Positions 58,646-64,000 of a stretch of DNA of 64,000 bases are shown in pieces. How positions within the stretch are numbered: position 1 is the first letter of the stretch; each line of letters opens with the position of its first letter. The translations under genes and the position numbers were made by a program. This DNA is from JBFWWP01 sp050246115 (GTDB lineage: Bacteria > Planctomycetota > UBA8108 > UBA1146 > JAJFFE01): assembly GCA_050246115.1 (NCBI GenBank), contig JBFWWP010000022.1, positions 1-64,000 of the forward strand, read 5' to 3'. The notes beneath the pieces were generated by a model. The model was not told where the DNA came from and ran no database searches. It worked only from the letters and a program-made list of their open reading frames with translations.

Positions 58646-59266
58646 TTAGGAGTCGCCCAACGTCGACGGCCCCTCTGCGGCCCGTGCTTCGCCCAGCAGT
58701 TGTTCCAACGCTCGCGGGTAAGCCCGGCACTCGGCCTCGAACACGCGCTGCGCGAGCGTCGCAACCGTGTCGTCCGCGCGCACCGGCACGCGTTCCTGCA
58801 CGAGGACTCGGCCGTGGTCGTACTCGTCGTCCACGAGGTGGACCGTGCAACCGCTCTCGGTCTCGCCGGCGGCGATCACGGCGGCGTGGACGCGGTCGCC
58901 GTAGAATCCGTGACCACTGTACTTGGGGATGAGCGACGGATGGATGTTGAGCACGCGATCGCGCCAGCGCTCCGGGATCCGCAATCGGCGCAGGAAGCCG
59001 CCGAGCAGCACGAACTCCACGTTCTGTTCATCGAAGCGATCGAACAGCCGATCGGAGTCTGGGGGCCGCTGGCAAGGGAGCGTTTCAGTCGGCAGGCCCA
59101 GGGCCTGGGCGCGCTCGAGCCCGCCCGCGTCGGGTCGGTCGGAGATCACCCACACGATTCGGCCCAAGTCAGGCCGCTCCACGAGAAAGGCCGCCATGTT
59201 GACGAGGGTCCGGCCACCTCCGGAGATGAGGAAGCCCAGTCGCGGCGGTTCTCGTGGCTCGCTCAT
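58646..59266 (-). CDS. purN: Phosphoribosylglycinamide formyltransferase
   Basis: The protein has 206 residues. The catalytic residues N108, H110 and D146 are visible in VLNIHPSLIP and VHLVDDEYDHG. LGFLISGGGRTLVNM opens the Rossmann-like fold and is the GAR-binding loop. It transfers formyl from 10-formyl-tetrahydrofolate to GAR in purine synthesis. GAGGA lies three bases before the ATG. A 47-codon upstream extension is not supported. It heads the minus-strand cluster. Confidence 0.9.
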   Translation of the reverse strand: MSEPREPPRLGFLISGGGRTLVNMAAFLVERPDLGRIVWVISDRPDAGGLERAQALGLPTETLPCQRPPDSDRLFDRFDEQNVEFVLLGGFLRRLRIPERWRDRVLNIHPSLIPKYSGHGFYGDRVHAAVIAAGETESGCTVHLVDDEYDHGRVLVQERVPVRADDTVATLAQRVFEAECRAYPRALEQLLGEARAAEGPSTLGDS

Positions 59267-59363
59267 CGGATCCTCGCTCGGCGCAGGAGAAGGGAATGCC
59301 TCTCGATCGAGGCTCGGCGAGCAATGATTGCCGGCAGGGCCCTGGGAAGGCAACCCTGTTCTC

Positions 59364-59399
59364 CAGGGACCGGAACCTCGGTTCCGGTTTCGGTCCCTG
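59364..59399 (-). terminator. Hairpin between clpP-like gene and purN
   Basis: CAGGGACCG (59364-59372) pairs with CGGTCCCTG (59391-59399), with an inner pairing GAACC with GGTTC. It follows the ClpP-like stop by about 87 bases and precedes the purN start, so it probably ends the nucleoside-phosphorylase operon. Confidence 0.6.
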
Positions 59400-59485
59400 T
59401 GCGGCACGAGCGGAGGACGACCACGAACTACCCAAGTCGCGGACTCGGCCCTGCGACGGGGTGCTTCGGTGGCCGAGGTGGGTCG

Positions 59486-60091
59486 CTACAGGTCGTTGAG
59501 GCTGGTCAACACCTTGGATACGAGACCGTACTCCACGGCTTCGGTGGGGGAGAGCCAACAATCGCGGTTGGTGTCCCGCTCGACTTGTTCGAACGTGCGA
59601 CCGCACTCGTCGGCAATGAGCTTGTTCGCCCGAGCTCTGAGCTTGAGGATCTCTTCCGCCGTGATGAGGAGGTCCGAGGCCTTGCCCCGCCCACCCCCCG
59701 CGGGCTGGTGGATCATGATGCGGGAATTCGGCAGCGAGAAGCGGCGCGCGCGCGGAGTCGCGAGCAGAATGATGGTCCCGGCGCTCGCGTTCAAGCCCAC
59801 GCAGAGCGCGTTCACGGGGCTCCGAATGAATCGCAGGGTGTCGTGAATCGCAAAACCGTCGTCGGCGGAGCCGCCCGGCGTGTTGATGAACAACCGAATC
59901 GGATCGTCGGACTGCGCGTCGAGCCAGAGGAGCTGCGGCACCAAACGCTTGGTGAGGCTCGGGGAGACGGCTTCCGAGATGAAGATCGTTCGGTGCTTCT
60001 CCAGCATCTGCTGCTCGGCCATGGGGAGGCGCGCCGACTTCTCGCTCGACGGGCCTTGCAGAGTCGGGGGGGTGAACTGCGTGTTCAACAT
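59486..60091 (-). CDS. ClpP-like serine protease
   Basis: The protein has 201 residues. The catalytic Ser is in VGLNASAGTIILLA, the His in RIMIHQPAGGG and the Asp in ERDTNRDCWLS. LFINTPGGSADDG forms the substrate groove. The Ser region differs from the usual GQAASMGA, so it is a divergent ClpP, one of several paralogues often found in planctomycetes. ClpP forms a 14-mer that degrades proteins with a Clp ATPase; no Clp ATPase gene is adjacent. Its ATG shares a base with the purine nucleoside phosphorylase stop (TGATG). Confidence 0.85.
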   Translation of the reverse strand: MLNTQFTPPTLQGPSSEKSARLPMAEQQMLEKHRTIFISEAVSPSLTKRLVPQLLWLDAQSDDPIRLFINTPGGSADDGFAIHDTLRFIRSPVNALCVGLNASAGTIILLATPRARRFSLPNSRIMIHQPAGGGRGKASDLLITAEEILKLRARANKLIADECGRTFEQVERDTNRDCWLSPTEAVEYGLVSKVLTSLNDL

Positions 60092-60969
60092 CAACTGCCT
60101 TCTTTCGAATTGCGATGGGCGATGAGTCGGCGCACCACCTCAGTCAACTTCGGCTCGGCCTCCGCCGCCACTTGAAGGATTTCCGCCACCGAGACCGGCT
60201 GCAGTTGGTCCGGCAAGCACAGATCGGTAATGACGGAGATCCCCGCCACCCGCAAGCCCTCATGGACGCCAACGATGACTTCGGGGACGGTCGACATGCC
60301 CACGGCGTCCGCTCCCAATCGCTGGAGCATACGGTACTCCGCGCGGGTCTCCAGGCAGGGGCCGAGGAGCGCCGCGTAGACCCCGGGGTGAGCCCTGACT
60401 CCGCGCGCGCGGGCGATGTCGACGAGGGCGCCAAGCATCTCGGCGTCGTAGGGGGCGCACATGTCGGGGAAACGCGGGCCCCAGGCCTCGAGGTTCGGCC
60501 CGCGCAGAGGATTGTCCCCGAGCAAGTTGATGTGGTCATCGATCAGCAGCAAGTCACCCTTCTGGAAGCTCGGGTTCAGACCGCCACTCGCACTCGAGAT
60601 GATCAGGTCCCGCACCCCGAGGCGCGCCATGAGACGGACCGGCAGGGTCACGTCCCGCATGCTGTAGCCCTCGTAGAGGTGGAAGCGACCCTCCATCGCC
60701 AACACGGGCACCGACTCAATGAAGCCGAAGTGGAGTAGCCCCGAGTGTCCGGGCGAGGTGCTCACCGGGAACCCGGGGATCTCGCCGTAAGGAAGCTGCA
60801 CGGCGTCGCGAATCTCCTTGGCCAGCGCCCCGAGGCCCGATCCGAGGATCACCCCGGTCGTCGGCGGCACGGGAGGGAGCCGTCGTGCAACCCAGTCGGC
60901 GGCGGTCTTGACGCGTCGCTCGTAATCGTCGTTGGACAAAGCTTCGGGGACGGAGAAGTTCGCGGTCAT
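60091..60969 (-). CDS. Purine nucleoside phosphorylase
   Basis: The protein has 292 residues. GVILGSGLGALAKEI, the phosphate-binding PGHSG, LIISSASGGLNPSF and the purine-site LGPCLETRAEYRML with GMSTVPEVIVGVHEGLRVAG match the trimeric PNP family (PunA/DeoD-related, MTAP class). It splits inosine and guanosine to free base and ribose-1-phosphate. GGGAG lies very close before the ATG. It is co-transcribed with the ClpP-like gene, which it overlaps by one base. Confidence 0.9.
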   Translation of the reverse strand: MTANFSVPEALSNDDYERRVKTAADWVARRLPPVPPTTGVILGSGLGALAKEIRDAVQLPYGEIPGFPVSTSPGHSGLLHFGFIESVPVLAMEGRFHLYEGYSMRDVTLPVRLMARLGVRDLIISSASGGLNPSFQKGDLLLIDDHINLLGDNPLRGPNLEAWGPRFPDMCAPYDAEMLGALVDIARARGVRAHPGVYAALLGPCLETRAEYRMLQRLGADAVGMSTVPEVIVGVHEGLRVAGISVITDLCLPDQLQPVSVAEILQVAAEAEPKLTEVVRRLIAHRNSKEGS

Positions 60970-61219
60970 GGCTCCCTGTTCATTTGCTGAGGAGCCCGTG
61001 TGTGGACTCCCGCGGCGGAGTATAGGACGCCACCCCACGGGGGCAAGTGGGGAATCGACGGCCGATCGCTGGCGAGGCGGGCGTTGTCCATGCCGGCGGT
61101 CGCGAACGACGGACCGAACTCGATCGGTCACCCCGACGTCACAGGCACAGCGGGCAGTGCAAGGGCGCGTCGAGTCCTCGGGCCAGCGCCGGATCGTGGT
61201 TCTGAACCTCGAGTCCGCT

Positions 61220-63802
61220 TCACGCGCCTGCGTGGCGACTCACCCACTCCAGGACTTCACGCAGGTGATCGCGTTCCTCGGCCAACGTCGCATCCTCCCG
61301 CGCCGCCTGCTCCATGGCCCCCAGTCCCAGATCGATCTCGGCGTTGATGCATGCCAAGAAGCCGGCGACGAGGCGCTCCCTTGGGGTGCGTGCCGAGGCG
61401 AGCAGCACGGCCCCGCGAGACGCGTCCGTCAACTCCGGCCAGAAGCAGAAGCTCGGCTTGCTCCGTCCGCGACTTTCGAGTTCGTCGAAGTCGATGCGTT
61501 CGTCGGTGATGCGCGTGAGCCGAACGCGCCGCTCGCGCCCCTGTGCGGTGATGAGGATCTCCGTGCCGTTGGGCGCCGAGTTCTGGAGGAGCGTGGCGAG
61601 AACGTCAGGCAGGTCGTTGGCGAGGAAGCGGCGGTGCCGCTCACGCCGCTCCTGGTCTGCAGGCAACAATGCACTATCGAGTCGAAAACCCTGGAGTTGC
61701 TCCAGGGCGCGGCTCACCCGAAACTCCGCGCGAAGCTCCTGCCAAGCCGCGAGTAGCGCTTTGGAAAGGGCCGAACTCGACCGCTGCGCCGCCGGGATCG
61801 TCGACGCGTCTTCATTCCGCTCGAGTTCCTCGATCCGAGCGATCTCATCGTCGATTTTCTGGACCACGCTCGGAAAGCCAACGTCAGCGCGGAACCGGCG
61901 TGCTGCCTCGAGGGCCTCGACGGTACTGCTGCGGGCCAAGTGCGCGTCCATTTGGTTGCGCACTTCCTGCCACCGCGACTCGACGAGTTGCTCCAGCTGT
62001 CGCAACGCCTCGGTGCAGTCCCGAGCTGCCGCGGTGCCGGCGTATTTCGCGTCGAAACGCAGCAGCTCGTCGCGGGCCTTGGCGTAGCGGCCAAGGCTGC
62101 GGAAGGTCTCCGCGGAGTCCAAGATCGTGCGCAGGTGCTCCTCCGAACTACGTACGAAGGCGGCAGCGTCGCGCAGTTCTTGCTCGAGGCGGTCGGCAAC
62201 TGCGGTGGCCTCACGCGCAGCGGCGGTGTCCGGGTGATCGCGGACGAGAGCGCGCAACGCGGTGATGTCCTGCTCCCGTTGCTCGGGCTTCAGGCGTGCG
62301 GTGATCTCCACCAAACGGTCGGCGGCGTTGGACTCGCGCGCGCGACGGCGCGCCTCCTCCAGGGCCTGTGCGATGCCTTGGTCGAGCTGCGCGTAGCGCG
62401 CGATCAGCTCCTCCGGCCACCCGTCCCGATCCCCGAGCCGCGCCTGCTCAGCGCGAGCCAGTTCGATCTCGCCGGCGGCGAGTCGCTCCTCTGCGGAGGT
62501 GAGGGCACGGCGCCATTCCGTCTCGCGTTGCTGTTGCTCGAACTGGGCTCTGCGCCAGCCCGTGTAGAGATACGCGGCAGTGCCGCCGGTGACTCCGAGC
62601 ACGGCGATGATCGCGAGCGAGCGGGTGATCTTCCGCCAGGGTATCGAGCGTGGCCCGTCTTCGGGAGAACCCTCCGTGTTGTAGCGATCGATCATCGGCG
62701 CGAGGCGTGCGAGGAGCGCGCTGGCCGATGGGACCCTCTGCGCAGGGTTCTTCGCGATGAGTTCGTGGATCAAGGTTGCCACTTCGGACGGGAGACCGGG
62801 GACGCGCTCGGCGATCGGTTGGGGATTCTCTTTGATGTGCTTGAGGATGACCTCCCGGGGTGTGCCGCCAGCGAACGGCGTTTTCCCGCACAGCATCTGG
62901 TAGAACGAGATGCCAAGCGCGTAGAGATCGACCCGATGGTCGATGTCTTTCCCTTGTGCCTGCTCAGGAGCAATGTAATGCGGCGAGCCGCTCACGCCGT
63001 CCTTCTGGGACACGGTGGACTCACCACCCGTGGACCGCGCGATACCGAGATCGCCGATCTTCACGACTTGTCCCTGGCCGACCATCAAATTTCCCGGTTT
63101 GATATCGCGATGGATGATCCCCTTGCTCTCGGCGTACTCGAGACCCCGCGCCGCGTCCCGAACGATGCGGAGCGCTCGTCCGAGAGAGATGAGCTTCTCC
63201 TTGTTCATGACATCCTCGACGCTGCCATCCGGAATGTACTCCATCGAGAAGAAGTACACGTCGTCCTGGACGCCGACGTCGTAGACCTGGACGATGTTCG
63301 GGTGGCTCAGGGCGCCGGCGGCGCGCGCTTCGCGAATGAACAAGTTGATGAAGCTGGAGTTCTTCACCAGATGGGGGGCGAGGATCTTGAGCGCGACCAC
63401 GCGGTCCAGCGATGTCTGAAGCGCGCGGTAGACCGTTCCCATGCCGCCGCGCCCGACGCGATCGAGGATGCGGTAGCCAGCCACTTCTTTGCCGAGCAGG
63501 GGGTGCGGCTGCTCGTCGACGAAGGTGAGGCGTGTCTCACCGGCCTCGATGCGATCGTTGGGTGCGAGCCGAGCCTCTTTGTCGAGTACCGTTCCGTTCA
63601 GAAGCGTCCCATTCGAGCTACCGAGGTCGCGGATGAAGAAGGCTCCGCTGCGTCCGACGATCTGGAAGTGGCGGCGGGACACCATGTCGTCGCGGAGCGG
63701 AACCTGGGCGTTGGGATCACGCCCGGCGTCCGACGGGCCTTCCGCCGGGATCGAGAACGACCTGCCCTTATCGGGGCCATTTTCGACCATCAACTTCGGC
63801 AC
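61220..63802 (-). CDS. FHA-domain Ser/Thr protein kinase with large C-terminal region
   Basis: The protein has 860 residues from a GTG with GGGAGA five bases upstream. The FHA domain (1-96) has R28, S42 with RRH 43-45, and SSN 62-64. The kinase (about 108-370) has the glycine loop VGRGGMGTVY, K139 (VALKIL), HRDIKPGN (D233) and DLG at 251-253 in place of DFG. A membrane helix (SLAIIAVLGVTGGTAAYLY) follows, then about 440 residues of charged coiled coil (EWRRALTSAEERLAAGEIEL). FHA and kinase in one chain suggest feedback through phosphothreonine binding. The substrate is unknown. Confidence 0.9.
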   Translation of the reverse strand: MPKLMVENGPDKGRSFSIPAEGPSDAGRDPNAQVPLRDDMVSRRHFQIVGRSGAFFIRDLGSSNGTLLNGTVLDKEARLAPNDRIEAGETRLTFVDEQPHPLLGKEVAGYRILDRVGRGGMGTVYRALQTSLDRVVALKILAPHLVKNSSFINLFIREARAAGALSHPNIVQVYDVGVQDDVYFFSMEYIPDGSVEDVMNKEKLISLGRALRIVRDAARGLEYAESKGIIHRDIKPGNLMVGQGQVVKIGDLGIARSTGGESTVSQKDGVSGSPHYIAPEQAQGKDIDHRVDLYALGISFYQMLCGKTPFAGGTPREVILKHIKENPQPIAERVPGLPSEVATLIHELIAKNPAQRVPSASALLARLAPMIDRYNTEGSPEDGPRSIPWRKITRSLAIIAVLGVTGGTAAYLYTGWRRAQFEQQQRETEWRRALTSAEERLAAGEIELARAEQARLGDRDGWPEELIARYAQLDQGIAQALEEARRRARESNAADRLVEITARLKPEQREQDITALRALVRDHPDTAAAREATAVADRLEQELRDAAAFVRSSEEHLRTILDSAETFRSLGRYAKARDELLRFDAKYAGTAAARDCTEALRQLEQLVESRWQEVRNQMDAHLARSSTVEALEAARRFRADVGFPSVVQKIDDEIARIEELERNEDASTIPAAQRSSSALSKALLAAWQELRAEFRVSRALEQLQGFRLDSALLPADQERRERHRRFLANDLPDVLATLLQNSAPNGTEILITAQGRERRVRLTRITDERIDFDELESRGRSKPSFCFWPELTDASRGAVLLASARTPRERLVAGFLACINAEIDLGLGAMEQAAREDATLAEERDHLREVLEWVSRHAGA

Positions 63803-63944
63803 GTCGATCTCCCTGCGATCGTCACTCGTGACTCGAGCGCTCTTGAGTGAAAGCTACGATCCGGCCGAACACCGGACCCACCATGGCGCGGGCCGAGCGC
63901 CGGGCGGGGCCGTGGCCCCCCCGGGAAGCAGCGCCGCGACCGAC
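63803..63944. other. Intergenic region with G/C hairpin
   Basis: GGGGC and GCCCC around CGTG (63906-63919), flanked by CGGG and CCGG, form a strong hairpin just beyond a gene ending at 63945 on the minus strand. It may be that gene's terminator. The promoter of the kinase gene should also lie here. Confidence 0.45.
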
Positions 63945-64000
63945 TCAGTCGTACAGGATACTACCCAACCGAATCCAAGTGGCACCTTCTTCCACCGCGA
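63945..64000 (-). CDS. C-terminus of a gene cut by the window edge, possibly YggS-like
   Basis: The last 17 codons read AVEEGATWIRLGSILYD and then stop. The pattern AxxxGATxxRxGSxxx recalls the C-terminus of the YggS/PLP-homeostasis family (usually GATMVRIGTAIFG). The piece is short, so the assignment is tentative. The frame enters from beyond 64000. Confidence 0.4.
   Translation of the reverse strand, partial: AVEEGATWIRLGSILYD

Noticed and set aside
1..64000. tRNA or rRNA genes
   Set aside because: No tRNA-like TTCGA arm with matching acceptor stem, and no conserved rRNA segment, was seen when reading both strands.

Overview
The window is high-GC bacterial DNA. The best fit is a member of the Planctomycetota. 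Two secreted proteins carry the calcium-binding, dockerin-like C-terminal tail common in that phylum. One of them also has the DCNGN...PDECD signature often seen there. A TPR/ExbB/ExbD/toroid-repeat operon and an rve-type transposase also look planctomycetal. This assignment is inferred from protein style. No rRNA or tRNA gene was seen, so it cannot be confirmed here.

Bases 1-4654 (minus strand) form an accessory operon: a RadC-type JAMM protein, two unknown proteins, a HerA/VirB4-type ATPase with a C-terminal nuclease-like domain, a winged-helix protein split by an apparent frameshift, a shortened DPPY DNA methyltransferase, and the start of another gene. Bases 4655-12500 are accessory too. 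They hold small exported proteins, a large membrane-anchored protein with carboxypeptidase-regulatory-like repeats, a 5'-truncated DDE transposase joined to a 5'-truncated host gene between direct repeats of about 61 bp, and a remnant of a REP-associated transposase. By eye the GC of 6.2-9.6 kb is lower than further right.

Bases 12.7-38 kb are envelope and surface genes: an outer-membrane barrel protein, a large subtilisin-like protease, the four-gene TPR-ExbB-ExbD-propeller/toroid operon, a queuosine-precursor transporter, a 32-residue membrane peptide, an OmpR-type two-component system, an M1-type metallopeptidase with a DUF6702 protein and a CHRD/dockerin-like protein in overlapping frames, and an EboE-like protein with a DUF4097-like lipoprotein.

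Bases 38-64 kb are mostly core genes: a MoxR ATPase, two coiled-coil proteins, plsY-gpsA-larE-glycosyltransferase in one chain of overlapping frames, cmk-plsC-rpsA, tyrS with an HldE-type nucleotidyltransferase, a minus-strand cluster (purN, lipoprotein, Gfo/Idh oxidoreductase, radical SAM enzyme, ketopantoate-reductase-like protein), purine nucleoside phosphorylase with a ClpP-like protease, and an FHA-Ser/Thr kinase. The lipid genes plsY, gpsA and plsC supply phosphatidic acid synthesis, while cmk, rpsA and tyrS serve nucleotide supply and translation.

The candidates for undescribed biology are the HerA-nuclease/RadC/winged-helix/methyltransferase operon at the left end and the TPR-ExbB-ExbD-toroid operon at 17.9-25.7 kb.
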